Assembly: GCF_900091615.1 (NCBI RefSeq) | Contig: NZ_FMIA01000002.1 | Span: 4,712,001-4,776,000, forward strand | Direction of reading: 5' to 3' | Origin: Micromonospora yangpuensis | Lineage (GTDB): Bacteria; Actinomycetota; Actinomycetes; Mycobacteriales; Micromonosporaceae | DNA length: 64,000 bases | Shown here: positions 26,032-34,197 of the stretch, piece by piece | How positions within the stretch are numbered: position 1 is the first letter of the stretch | Layout of the letters: each line of letters begins with the position of its first letter | The notes under the pieces: model-generated | The model's database searches: none | Told to the model about the DNA's origin: nothing | What the model saw: only the letters and a program-made list of their open reading frames with translations | Made by a program: the position numbers and the translations under genes

Positions 26032-26418
26032 ATGTCTACATTCACCCCCGAGAACCTTGCTAAACGCCTGGGCGAGAAGCAGGCGGAAAACTACGCCGCA
26101 CTCGAACCAGCGGACCGCTTGTCGGTACTGAATGATGACGATGTCAAACGCCATCTGGCGCTGACGGAGGCCGCCCTCGCGAACTGAAGGAACGCCGACG
26201 AGCAGAACATTTCCTCGACTGAAGACGCCTATGACAGAGCTGGTAGGAAACTCGACAGGCACGTGTCCCTGGCGATAGCCACATTAGAACTGCGGGCGAG
26301 GCAGGCGGAGATCACCCAGGCGCGGCACCCAGGCTATCAGGAATCGACCAACAGCAGCGCAGCCCAGCCCGCCCACCCGGGCCCGCCCGCACTCCCCTCC
26401 AGCCAACCAAAGCGATAA
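26032..26418 (+). pseudogene. decayed copy of the LRHPSHQ-module gene, interrupted by TGA
   Basis: From ATG at 26032 the frame reads MSTFTPENLAKRLGEKQAEN to a TGA at 26185-26187 and then continues in the same frame to TAA at 26418 (GRKLDRHVSLAIATLELR, AEITQARHPGYQES). Both parts match consecutive segments of the second module in the 26833 gene ('FTPDDLEERLSTKHHMKW', TTRLNRCAGLAIAK, AETARLRHSSHQ). The 50 bp upstream also resembles the leader of that gene. One nonsense codon and small gaps suggest recent decay. Confidence 0.7.
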
Positions 26419-26440
26419 CCCCGCCGGCACAGTAAGGAGT

Positions 26441-26570
26441 CCTGAAAGACACCGCCGCGATCAATAGCCGTTTGGCCTGCATGAAGCCCGGCACAAGCTT
26501 GGCAGACGCAGACCAACGAGCGTTGAACCGGCATGTGGGCCTGGCAATCGCAGTCCCACCGACCCGGTAG
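26441..26570 (+). pseudogene. fragment of the same module
   Basis: One frame reads LADADQRALNRHVGLAIAV before TAG. RALNRHVGLAIAV matches RKLDRHVSLAIAT and TRLNRCAGLAIAK of the neighbouring copies. No start codon context. A third, shorter remnant of the module. Confidence 0.5.
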
Positions 26571-26587
26571 AGGATGATCACAAAGCT

Positions 26588-26668
26588 TCGTCCGCCCTCG
26601 AGCCGCTGCGGTTGATCAACACCCCGCCGGCGCGCCGGCACGTCGGCGGAGCCGAGCCCGCCGACGAC
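26588..26668 (+). pseudogene. duplicated fragment of the GNAT gene 5' region
   Basis: The frame SSALEPLRLINTPPARRHVG matches ESALDLLRQINTPQMRRYVG of the intact acetyltransferase (residues about 10-29), and DNA identity is high. The fragment has no start and no downstream domain. Confidence 0.65.
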
Positions 26669-26832
26669 CGCACCCGTGCCGTACGGCGAAAACGTCCAAC
26701 TCCCACCGGTCAGGTTGTGCCTCATCTCACAGAGTTCGTTCGAACCTGACAGGGCCGCCGCTCGTCGAGCCCCTGAACGGGCGAATCCCGCGCAATGTTC
26801 GCCGCACCATCGACGCCGACCAGGGAGCACGC

Positions 26833-27684
26833 ATGCCGCAGGAAGAGTCACCAGGAATTGCTGACATCCTACCTATTCTGAACGACAACCAGTACGCCAG
26901 ATGGCAGAAGCTCTCCGTCAACGAGCAGCTCACGGTGATTTCCGATGCCGAGGTCCAAACTCGCCTGAAGTCCGCCATGACCACAGCGAAAACTGCCGAC
27001 GAGGCGCGGGGCAGGTCTGCCGGGAGGGATGCCGAGGGGGCCGAGACCAAACGGGACTTTTCCGAGGTGGAGCTCAACCTGCAGGTAGGTCGGACCATCG
27101 ACCAGATCAGGAACAACAGCCAGTTGGCGGAAGTGGCGCAGTTGCGGCATCCCAGCCACCAGGACCCGGGACAGGGCACCGGCAACCTGGGCAGCGACCA
27201 GATGGAGGCGCGCAGATCAACAAGCGAAGACATCTCCCTCGTGAGAGCAGGAGCAGAAAAGCCGCAGCAGCCGGAATTCACCCCTGATGACCTCGAAGAA
27301 AGACTGTCCACGAAGCACCACATGAAGTGGTTTCAGCTTTCCGACAGCGAACAGGTCCGAGTATTCAAGGACAGTGACGTACAGAAGCATCTTGGGTCCA
27401 CCTGCGAGGCAGAAGGGAAGCTGGAGCTCGCGAGGAAGCACTACACCAGCGAGGAAATCGACAGGCATCAGGCCACCGTCGCCCTATTCACGACCCGCCT
27501 GAACAGGTGTGCGGGCCTGGCCATCGCCAAGATCAACATAACCGACCAGGAAAGCGAGTGGGCGGAAACGGCGCGGTTGCGGCACTCCAGCCACCAGGGC
27601 ACGGCACAGGCCACCCCCACCTACAGTCAGGTTGCTGCGCGCGGCCTGCCCGCCCAATCGCCGGCCTGCCCGCCCAAGAGGTGA
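26833..27684 (+). CDS. protein with two copies of an unrecognised module
   Basis: 283 aa from ATG at 26833 (GGGAGCACGC upstream). Two modules of about 125 residues each: residues 5-118 and 136-255. Shared features are an opening (ILNDNQYARWQKLS / LSTKHHMKWFQLS), a D-A-E-V-Q or D-S-D-V-Q step, a charged helix, a segment (LQVGRTIDQI / RCAGLAIAKI) and a closing AEVAQLRHPSHQ / AETARLRHSSHQ. Soluble, highly charged and helical, with no membrane segment or enzyme motif. It does not match a family I know. Two decayed relatives lie just upstream. Confidence 0.65.
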   Translation: MPQEESPGIADILPILNDNQYARWQKLSVNEQLTVISDAEVQTRLKSAMTTAKTADEARGRSAGRDAEGAETKRDFSEVELNLQVGRTIDQIRNNSQLAEVAQLRHPSHQDPGQGTGNLGSDQMEARRSTSEDISLVRAGAEKPQQPEFTPDDLEERLSTKHHMKWFQLSDSEQVRVFKDSDVQKHLGSTCEAEGKLELARKHYTSEEIDRHQATVALFTTRLNRCAGLAIAKINITDQESEWAETARLRHSSHQGTAQATPTYSQVAARGLPAQSPACPPKR

Positions 27685-27805
27685 CTGTCCCGCAACTCGC
27701 CAGGCACCGATCAAGCTCAAGGTGAAACCGCGCCGCCGGCCAGATCTGGCCGGGTGGGACCTCTTCCGGGAGCTACTGACCACCGCTCTCGACTGGATCG
27801 GGTGC

Positions 27806-27845
27806 AGCTGGTGGGCGACGGACGAGTCGACCTGTACGCCGGATT
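27806..27845. repeat. attL, 40-bp direct repeat
   Basis: Starts AGCTGGTGGGCGACGG and ends TACGCCGGATT; identical base for base to 38462-38501. It duplicates the 3' end of rnpB (the P1 strand and its flank). Confidence 0.92.
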
Positions 27846-27894
27846 ATGAAGTTGACTCACGCCCTGAGCAGGCATTCTGTTCACCAAGTGCCCA

Positions 27895-27920
27895 CTCAGG
27901 GCGTCGCCAGGGCGTCAGGG
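27895..27920 (+). repeat. putative integrase arm site, left
   Basis: 26 bp (CTCAGGGCGTCGCC, then AGGGCGTCAGGG) that match 38342-38367 at 24 of 26 positions and in the same orientation, 50-120 bp inside each att site. AGGGCGT recurs within each. Position and repetition suggest integrase arm-type binding sites. Confidence 0.55.
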
Positions 27921-27929
27921 CTTTGAGGG

Positions 27930-28559
27930 TCACGTTGGGCTGGGATCCACACACCACTTGGACCACTCGGGGTCGATCTTGCGAGCGAGCGACACTCCAA
28001 GAGCACCGTACAAACTGGTGATCGTCCTCTTGGCACGGTCGAGTGACTCAGGATTATCAAGATCCAACGCCCGAGTAAGCCGCTCGATCTCTATGAAGCG
28101 TGCATGGGCTTCACGCACCAAGACCGACTTGGACAGCACGAGCTCTTCATCGTCAGGGTCGCGGTTGAATACCCATCCCGACCAGAACTTCCACTGCCGG
28201 TCGACCATAGGACCATCCCTAACAAACGAAACGGCCTCTTGTGACTCTTTAATGTGCCGCATCATCCTGTGGCAAACAGGACAAAGAGGAACTAGGTTCT
28301 CCGGAAGAACCGACCCTCCACGCTCATGCGCGCGCAGGTGCGCCTTCTCCAGCCAACCACTTGCCGAGTTCCAGCGACTACTTAAGCTTGATCCCAGCGA
28401 GACGCGTGGCGCTGGCCATGCACACCTGAAACAGAAGGGGTCAGCCCAATTCCCCTCCTTACCCGGGATGCCCGGGAAGACGCTCCTCCAGCGGTCCTCG
28501 GTCATCCAGTACTCAACGATCCGGTACAGGCTCGGCGTACCACTACGCGAACGACCCAC
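27930..28559 (-). CDS. HNH-type endonuclease-like protein
   Basis: 209 aa from GTG at 28559. An N-terminal CFRCAWP and 'LEKAHLRAHERGGSVLPENL' followed by VPLCPVCHRMMRH give the layout of an HNH nuclease with a zinc-binding Cys tetrad (CxxC ... CxxC) and the A-H-L-x-x-H metal site. The C-terminal half is helical and unassigned. It sits at the left end of the element, next to attL, so it may be cargo (defence) or serve element transfer. AT content is above the element average. Confidence 0.68.
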   Translation of the reverse strand: MGRSRSGTPSLYRIVEYWMTEDRWRSVFPGIPGKEGNWADPFCFRCAWPAPRVSLGSSLSSRWNSASGWLEKAHLRAHERGGSVLPENLVPLCPVCHRMMRHIKESQEAVSFVRDGPMVDRQWKFWSGWVFNRDPDDEELVLSKSVLVREAHARFIEIERLTRALDLDNPESLDRAKRTITSLYGALGVSLARKIDPEWSKWCVDPSPT

Positions 28560-28670
28560 AACTCATCCTCTCCAGCCACAGGGGCTCTCCAGGGCGGGAT
28601 GCTACTGAGGGTCACTGACAAACTCGGCGGCTCTGAACGGGTCTCAAAGACGAAAGCGCAGCTCATCGAG

Positions 28671-29879
28671 TCAAGACCTTTCTACGACCCCCTGCTGGAA
28701 GGTGGCATCGATGAACCGGCGAGTCCGTTCCTCGCTGGCCGGCATCAGGTGGGTGTAGACGCGGAGGGTGAAGCCGGGGTCGGCGTGGCCGAGGTACGAC
28801 GCCAGGGCCTTGATGCTCTCCCCCGCGTCGAGCAGCGACGAGGCGTAGAAGTGGCGGAGCGCGTGCATCCCGGTCGCCCTGGTCGGCACGATGCCGGCCG
28901 CCACGACAGCCGGTCGCCAGCTCTTGCCGTCGAAGGTGCGCCGGTTGATCGCGCCGCGCCGGGTGGTGGTGAACAGCAGCGGCACCGTGACCCGTTCATC
29001 GCTGGCCGGGTTCTCCCATAGCAGGGTGAGTGACGTCGGGGCGAAGTCGTCGACGTGCTGCCGCAGCACCAGGGCGACGGAGTCGGGCAGCGGCACCCGG
29101 CGGTCCCGGTCATTCTTGGGCAACCCGAAGACCAGCCGGGAGCGGACGAGCTTGACCTGACGCGAGACGTGCACCCAACCGGCGTCGAAGTCGATGTCGT
29201 CAACGCCGAGCCCAAGGATCTCCCCCTGCCGCAGCCCGCACCCGGTGCCGAGGTCGACCATGGGTCGGTATCGCTGGGCGAGGCCACCGCGGATTGCCGA
29301 AACCTGGTCGTACCGCCACGGCACCACCCGGCGCTGAACAGGTCGCGGTGGCTTGACCGACTTTGCCGAACACGGGTTCTTCACGATCCGTTCGTCGTCG
29401 ACGGCCGCGCCGAGAATGGTCCGCAGGTGCGCGAAGACGACGGACCGAGTCGACGGGGCCAGTCTGCCGACCATCGCAGCGTCCCACTCCCGGATGTGGC
29501 CCGGCTTGATCGAGGCCAGTTGCCGAGAGCCGAAGAACGGGAGCAGGTGCTTGCGTACCCGAAACTCCGTGGTCTCCCGGGTCGACTCGTCGAAGGAGCG
29601 GGTGCGGAGCCAGGTTTCGGCGTACTCCATGAAGGTCATCCGGCCGGCGAGCGGGTCGACGTAGGAGCCCCGGAGCTTGTCCGTCTCGGTCGAGACGAGG
29701 AACGCCTCAGCGTCCCGCTTGGCCCGGTCCGGGAAGGACTTCTTGCGCTCCTTGCCGTCCGGCCCGATGTACCGCACCCGGTAGCGCAGCCCCTTGCCGA
29801 ACAGATCCGTCTTGACCCGCTCCCGTCGCCCGCCCGGATGGTGTTGGGTCTTGTACCAGCGGTCTTCCACGTGTCCCAT
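28671..29879 (-). CDS. int: tyrosine recombinase (integrase) of the element
   Basis: 402 aa from ATG at 29879. An N-terminal AP2-like DNA-binding region (YRVRYIGPDGKERKKSF) precedes a SAM-like core-binding domain (MTFMEYAETWLRTR) and the catalytic domain. Active residues are visible: Arg217 (GCGLRQGE), Lys at about 255, His339 and Arg342 (HALRHF), His365 (YLGHADP) and Tyr375 (RVYTHL). It integrates and excises the element at the rnpB 3' end. The ATG shares its A with the TGA of the xis frame (TGATG), so translation is coupled. Confidence 0.93.
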   Translation of the reverse strand: MGHVEDRWYKTQHHPGGRRERVKTDLFGKGLRYRVRYIGPDGKERKKSFPDRAKRDAEAFLVSTETDKLRGSYVDPLAGRMTFMEYAETWLRTRSFDESTRETTEFRVRKHLLPFFGSRQLASIKPGHIREWDAAMVGRLAPSTRSVVFAHLRTILGAAVDDERIVKNPCSAKSVKPPRPVQRRVVPWRYDQVSAIRGGLAQRYRPMVDLGTGCGLRQGEILGLGVDDIDFDAGWVHVSRQVKLVRSRLVFGLPKNDRDRRVPLPDSVALVLRQHVDDFAPTSLTLLWENPASDERVTVPLLFTTTRRGAINRRTFDGKSWRPAVVAAGIVPTRATGMHALRHFYASSLLDAGESIKALASYLGHADPGFTLRVYTHLMPASEERTRRFIDATFQQGVVERS

Positions 29880-30061
29880 CAGGCCGCCGCCTGCTCCCGG
29901 AACCAGGCCCGGACCGCTTCCGGCTCGTACCGCAAGTGCCGACCGATGCGAGCCGCCGGCGGACCGTACTTGACCTTGCGCCAGCGGTAGAGCGTTTCCT
30001 GCGGCACCCGGAGGTAGTCCGCCACGTCGCCGATCGTCCAGAGCCCTTGGTGCGTCGTCAT
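29879..30061 (-). CDS. xis: excisionase-like HTH protein (possible separate start)
   Basis: 60 aa if translated from ATG at 30061, where GGAGGGG precedes by a few bases. WTIGDVADYLRVPQETLYRW is the MerR-like HTH of AICE excisionases and 'KYGPPAARIGRHLRY' its wing. It steers the integrase toward excision. In this element the frame upstream is open into rep, so the domain may exist both alone and as a Rep fusion. Confidence 0.78.
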   Translation of the reverse strand: MTTHQGLWTIGDVADYLRVPQETLYRWRKVKYGPPAARIGRHLRYEPEAVRAWFREQAAA

Positions 30062-31834
30062 AGCCCCTCCCCCGTCCTGCCGTCCGTCCCCGTTGTCGTC
30101 GCGTCGTCGGGCGTCTCTTGGGCGGCCCGGTCCTTGGGCGAGGAGTTCGGTTCGCCAGCGGGCGCGTTCGCTGATCGAGCGCATGAGCCGGTGGGCGAGA
30201 GGTCCCACGTCGGGGTCGTCGGGTCGGGCGAGTTCCCAGGCGTGGCGGACGGGTTCGGTGGTGGCGCCCTGGTCGTCGGCGAGGGTTCCGGCGGTGGTGC
30301 TGTCGGTGGTGACGCCGAGCAGGGCGCGGACCCAGGCGCGTACGTCGTGTTTGTGGTCGGAGAGGGTCTTGCCGGACCAGTCGCGGGAGATGAGGACGCG
30401 CCGGCCGCCGATGCCGAGGGTGTCGCGCTGGTGGACTTTGCCCTTGCACCGGCCGGGCTTGAGTTTGGCGTTGGCCTTGCGGGGTTGGACGCCGTAGAGC
30501 AGCCAGTTGGCGCAGCGGTCGGTGCAGGGGGTGACCCGGAGTTGGTGCCACAGCCGGTCGAGGTGCTTGCGTTGCCGGTCGGTGGCCGCCTTGTGGACGT
30601 CGCCGGTGTGTTTGGTGATGTATTTCGTGACGTACCGGATGGTGCGTTCGGCGTCGGTGGTGCCGGGCATGACGCCGCGTGCGTCGACCTGGGTGCCGAA
30701 GCGGACCACGTGGACGGGTTCGGGGTCGGGGTCGTCGTCGATGGCGTCGAGGGCTTCGGTCCACGTGGTCAGCGGCTGTCGGGTGTCGGGGTCGACCCAC
30801 GCCGAGATTCCCTCGTCCCAGACCGGCGGGCGATCGGCGGTGTACCGCTGGACGTCAACGGCGGGCCACCACACCTGATGGTAGGTGGCCGCCGCGACAG
30901 TGCGGAGGGTGTCCCGGGGGATGGTGCCCCGGATGGCGAAGTGGGCGTGTGGGGCGAGCCGGCGTTGGGGTTCGACGCAGCCGGCGTACTGGACGTTCCA
31001 GCCCTCGCAGCGGCGCAGGTTCTGCCAGAACCGGTCTAGGAGCCGGGGGAAGTGCACGGCGTCCCAGGCGGCGCGGCGGTAGTCGTACCGGTCGGGGTTG
31101 ACCGGGGTGCCGTCGGGGCGGACCGGGCCGTAGGAGTCGAGGGTGAGGGTCAGCCACATCGAGGGTCGGAAGGTGGAGCCGTCGGCGGCGGTGTAGGTCT
31201 TGCCGACGGTGCGCCGTTCGACCTTGCGCCGGGGCAGCTCGGGTGCGTCCTGCCGGCGTTTGGTGGACCGCTTGCGGCGGGGGCCGGGGTCGTCGTCGCC
31301 CTGGTCGTCGTCGGCGGTGGCGTGAGGTGGTCCGACTCGGCCGCGTAGGCCCTCGGCGGCGATGGCTTCCTCTACCTCGCGGATGGCGTCGTCGAGGTCG
31401 GCGAGCTGGTCCCACTGGGCGGCGCGGTCGGCTTCGTCGCGGGCGAACTCCAGGTGCGCGCGGAAGAGGATCAACGACTTCTGTGCGTCCGTGGCGGGGT
31501 CGGGGGCGGGTAGGGGTTCGTCGTCGCGGTGCCAGCCTTCCCGGATCTGGGCTTGGCGCAGCCGGCGGTTCTTCTTGGCGCACGGCGGGCACTTGTCTTC
31601 CCGGGTCGCGCCGCAGGGCAGGTCGATGACCTCGGTCAGGCCGGTGGCGAGATCGGTGCGGCGCATGGCGAGCGGGCGAACGCAGACGCCGTACTCAGCG
31701 GCGATCTCTTTGAGGACGTCGACGGAGCGTGGGAGTGCCATGCGGGCCGCCCGTGACCCCGGCCGGGGAGGGTCAGCCGGGGTCGGGGCGGGTTCGAGGC
31801 CGGGCAGGGTCGCAGCGGTCAGGGTCGAGGCCAT
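29879..31834 (-). CDS. RepSA-like rolling-circle replication initiator, fused in frame to the Xis domain
   Basis: 651 aa from ATG at 31834 (GGGGAGG close upstream; ATG 31741 also possible). A Cys cluster CGATREDKCPPC (about 74-85) recalls the zinc-ribbon region of RepSA. The HUH motif is PHAHFAIRG (His296, His298), and a Tyr-bearing motif IRYVTKYITKH follows, as in RepSA of pSAM2. The frame then runs without a stop through a Gly/Asp-rich linker into the Xis HTH (from residue 592). A lost rep stop or a frameshift in the tail would explain the fusion. Confidence 0.82.
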   Translation of the reverse strand: MASTLTAATLPGLEPAPTPADPPRPGSRAARMALPRSVDVLKEIAAEYGVCVRPLAMRRTDLATGLTEVIDLPCGATREDKCPPCAKKNRRLRQAQIREGWHRDDEPLPAPDPATDAQKSLILFRAHLEFARDEADRAAQWDQLADLDDAIREVEEAIAAEGLRGRVGPPHATADDDQGDDDPGPRRKRSTKRRQDAPELPRRKVERRTVGKTYTAADGSTFRPSMWLTLTLDSYGPVRPDGTPVNPDRYDYRRAAWDAVHFPRLLDRFWQNLRRCEGWNVQYAGCVEPQRRLAPHAHFAIRGTIPRDTLRTVAAATYHQVWWPAVDVQRYTADRPPVWDEGISAWVDPDTRQPLTTWTEALDAIDDDPDPEPVHVVRFGTQVDARGVMPGTTDAERTIRYVTKYITKHTGDVHKAATDRQRKHLDRLWHQLRVTPCTDRCANWLLYGVQPRKANAKLKPGRCKGKVHQRDTLGIGGRRVLISRDWSGKTLSDHKHDVRAWVRALLGVTTDSTTAGTLADDQGATTEPVRHAWELARPDDPDVGPLAHRLMRSISERARWRTELLAQGPGRPRDARRRDDNGDGRQDGGGAMTTHQGLWTIGDVADYLRVPQETLYRWRKVKYGPPAARIGRHLRYEPEAVRAWFREQAAA

Positions 31835-32276
31835 GCGCCTCCCCGAGATCCGTTCGGGCCAACAGTGGTGGGATGCTTCGTCCGTGGAGTCGCGTGCCTG
31901 GCGGTACAGGTTCGATGAGGTCCCGTGGCACGACATCGATGACTGGTTCCGGCATCTCGCGCAGCGACACCCCACCTTCCAGCACATGGCGGCGGTGGTG
32001 GAGAGCGTTCTTTCCTGCGACGGTCCCGTCCGCCTCGCCGCCCTCACCTCCATGCACGACCTGGTCGTGACTCCTCGACCGGCACCCGATCAACCGCCGA
32101 TCGAAGTGGTGATCGTTCGGTCGCCCTCGTCCGGACGGGTCGAACCGGGCCAAGTTCTGATCGAGTACCGCAGTACCTCCGGGCACGACGACACGGTCAC
32201 TGGCCCCTCGGAGGAGGCAGTACCGCTGTTCTGGCGCTTCATGACTGAGAAGTTCGACGTTGCGCAAGGCCCGTAG
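31833..32276 (+). CDS. hypothetical element protein, divergent from rep
   Basis: 147 codons from ATG 31833; GTG at 31884 gives 130 aa and avoids a head-on overlap with the rep start. 'AWRYRFDEVPWHDIDDWFRH' and PIEVVIVRSPSSGRVEPGQVLIEYRS look like a real alpha/beta protein. Codon bias fits this frame better than the opposite strand. No family recognised. Confidence 0.5.
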   Translation: MRLPEIRSGQQWWDASSVESRAWRYRFDEVPWHDIDDWFRHLAQRHPTFQHMAAVVESVLSCDGPVRLAALTSMHDLVVTPRPAPDQPPIEVVIVRSPSSGRVEPGQVLIEYRSTSGHDDTVTGPSEEAVPLFWRFMTEKFDVAQGP

Positions 32277-32302
32277 AGCTACGGCGCCCCGCCCACCCAG
32301 CC

Positions 32303-32896
32303 TCATCGGATGATCCCGACGACGTGGGGCCGGTTGGGCTGAATCACACCGCGCGGGGGCAGCACCGCAGCCGGGGCCGGGACGGTGGCCGGGACCGGTG
32401 CCAGGACGGCAGGCGAGGTCGGGCGGTGGTCCGGTTCCGGTTCGGTGGTGACCTGCTCCGGTGCCTCACGCAGGTCCACCGAGGGCCGAGCCGAAGCCGG
32501 GGCGGGAATCGGTGCCGGCGGTGGGGTGGCAGGGGCGTTGGAGAGGACGACCTTCACCAGGGCGAGGAAGGCCAGGGAGGGTACGGCGGCGACGATCCAG
32601 CCCCACACGGACGGTTCGGCTTCGGCGACCTGCGCGGCGAGGGAGAGCAACGCGAACGCGACCAGGAGCGAGGCGACCAGGCCGACCGGACGGCCGGCGC
32701 GTCGACGGGCGCGTAGTTCGAGGCCGAGGTAGATGGTCATGAGTTCGACGGCTACGGCGTTGGCCCAGCCGATCCAGTGGGGTTGGCCGTGGGCTACGGA
32801 CAGGTCGTGGACGTGGGTGAAGGCCGCGGCGCCGGCCATGGTGCCGATGGCGAGCAGGATCACCAGGCGTACAGCCGACTCGGTACGCTCGGTCAT
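32303..32896 (-). CDS. DUF2637/SpdB-like membrane protein
   Basis: 197 aa from ATG at 32896, the A shared with the TGA of the small upstream frame (TGATG). Three to four membrane helices: LVILLAIGTMAGAAAF, HWIGWANAVAVELMTIYLG, GLVASLLVAFALLSLAAQV and WGWIVAAVPSLAFLALVKV. A Pro-rich cytoplasmic tail follows. DUF2637 proteins accompany AICE transfer genes and are thought to help spread within mycelium. The frame is also open upstream into the FtsK-like gene. Confidence 0.75.
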   Translation of the reverse strand: MTERTESAVRLVILLAIGTMAGAAAFTHVHDLSVAHGQPHWIGWANAVAVELMTIYLGLELRARRRAGRPVGLVASLLVAFALLSLAAQVAEAEPSVWGWIVAAVPSLAFLALVKVVLSNAPATPPPAPIPAPASARPSVDLREAPEQVTTEPEPDHRPTSPAVLAPVPATVPAPAAVLPPRGVIQPNRPHVVGIIR

Positions 32897-34147
32897 CACT
32901 GCGCCCCCTTCGGCTTCTCGCGGATGGTCAGGTCGATGCGGATGCGCCGGCCCTCCATGTCGGGGCGACGGTTGATGAGGTAGGCCAGGCCGTGCAGGGC
33001 GGCGGCGCTCTGGTCGGCCGGGCCGACGAGTCGGACGTACAGCGGGCGGCGGAGGCGGTTGGTCGAGCAGGTTGCGCAGCGCATCAGGCAGCAACGGCCC
33101 GGACGGCTTACGCGGCAGCGGAAGGCGGACCGGTTCGGCGGCGGTTTCCCGGCCGACCTGGGCGAGGATGTCCGCCGCGTCAGCCGGGGCCGGGCACCGC
33201 CGCGCCATGTCGCGGATGTCGTCATCGCTGACGTAGGAGAACCGGACCCGCATAGGGTCGGGGGTGCCGTCGAGGATCACGTACCCGACACCCTTCGCCC
33301 ATCGGGGCATCTGATCCGCGAGAGCGCCCCGGTTGCGGGCACCGTCACCAAGGACCATGTCGACCTGGGACGCCTCGGTCAGCCCCAGCGCGATCCGGGT
33401 CGGGAACAGGTCCCGGAACGGCAACACCTCCTTACGTGGGTCCTGCAACGCCGCCACCACCAGCACCCCGACCCCGGCACCCTGCGACAGCAACAACCCC
33501 AGCGAGCCCGCGATGCGCTTACGGAGGTCGACGTCTTGCAGGTACGCCGTCAGTGCGGCCATCTCGTCGATGACGACCACGACCAGGGGGTCAACCTCGG
33601 TCGGCGTGTGCACCCGAACCGTGCCGGCCAATCGGGTCTGGCGCTCCCGCAGGACGGTCACGGCCTCGTCGAGCAGATCCGCCATGGCCTCGAAGGACTT
33701 GCAGGCGAACCGGGCGAACATCGGCCGACCGAGCGCGAACTCCATCCCGCCCTTCGGGTCGATCACCCAGAGCCGCATCAATCCGGAGGCGATCCCGTCG
33801 CCAAGGACCCGAACGAGCGACCACAGCACCGAGCCCTTCCCCGACCGGGTCGCCCCGCCCACCAGGACGTGAGTAGCGAGCAGGTGCAGCGACCAGGTAC
33901 GCAGGTCTTCCCGCCGGGCCAGCGGCAGCGCGGTGAAGTCCGGCACCGCCGGCACCGGGAACGGCGGCACCAGCGTGCGCAGGGCATCGGTACGTACCAA
34001 CGCCAGGTAGACCACCGTCGGCCGATCCCGGTACCGCACCCGGTCGACCAACCGCAGCACCCAGGCACCCCGACCGGTACGGGTCGGAGCGTCGTCGGGA
34101 CGTTCCGTGTAGACCCGGGCGTACCGCCGGCCGAAGGCGTAGGCCAC
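32303..34147 (-). CDS. FtsK/SpoIIIE-like transfer protein, 5' truncated, reading through into DUF2637
   Basis: 614 codons from GTG at 34147. The motor domain has Walker A GGATRSGKGS (97-106), WVIDPKGGMEFALG, Walker B VVVVIDEMAAL (about 190-198) and 'QDPRKEVLPFRDLFPTRIAL'. TraSA-type proteins normally have 150-200 more N-terminal residues with membrane helices; here the frame stops upstream and a HAD gene lies head-on. From about residue 360 the frame is Pro/Arg noise, then enters the DUF2637 protein at residue 418. Probably defective for DNA transfer. Confidence 0.75.
   Translation of the reverse strand: MAYAFGRRYARVYTERPDDAPTRTGRGAWVLRLVDRVRYRDRPTVVYLALVRTDALRTLVPPFPVPAVPDFTALPLARREDLRTWSLHLLATHVLVGGATRSGKGSVLWSLVRVLGDGIASGLMRLWVIDPKGGMEFALGRPMFARFACKSFEAMADLLDEAVTVLRERQTRLAGTVRVHTPTEVDPLVVVVIDEMAALTAYLQDVDLRKRIAGSLGLLLSQGAGVGVLVVAALQDPRKEVLPFRDLFPTRIALGLTEASQVDMVLGDGARNRGALADQMPRWAKGVGYVILDGTPDPMRVRFSYVSDDDIRDMARRCPAPADAADILAQVGRETAAEPVRLPLPRKPSGPLLPDALRNLLDQPPPPPAVRPTRRPGRPERRRPARPGLPHQPSPRHGGPAHPHRPDHPREAEGGAVMTERTESAVRLVILLAIGTMAGAAAFTHVHDLSVAHGQPHWIGWANAVAVELMTIYLGLELRARRRAGRPVGLVASLLVAFALLSLAAQVAEAEPSVWGWIVAAVPSLAFLALVKVVLSNAPATPPPAPIPAPASARPSVDLREAPEQVTTEPEPDHRPTSPAVLAPVPATVPAPAAVLPPRGVIQPNRPHVVGIIR
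32896..33084 (-). CDS. small element protein or frameshifted tail of the transfer gene
   Basis: 62 codons from ATG at 33084. 'LYVRLVGPADQSAAALHGLA' and RRPDMEGRRIRIDLTIREKPK look like genuine protein, while the overlapping FtsK frame here reads as Pro/Arg-rich noise. Either this is a separate small gene inside traSA, or one base was lost or gained in the C-rich run near 33,050, which would move the natural TraSA end into this frame. Confidence 0.5.
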   Translation of the reverse strand: MRCATCSTNRLRRPLYVRLVGPADQSAAALHGLAYLINRRPDMEGRRIRIDLTIREKPKGAQ

Positions 34148-34197
34148 CGCGCCTGGTTCGACAGCCTGTGGGGCACCATCGCCCGTGAGTACGCCTC

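Noticed and set aside
26312..26851. 179-codon minus-strand frame
   Set aside because: It runs antisense through the decayed module and GNAT fragments, with no family pattern and atypical codon use.
31773..32306. 177-codon minus-strand frame opposite the 31833-32276 gene
   Set aside because: It overlaps the rep start region and reads as His/Arg/Gly noise, while the plus frame looks like protein.
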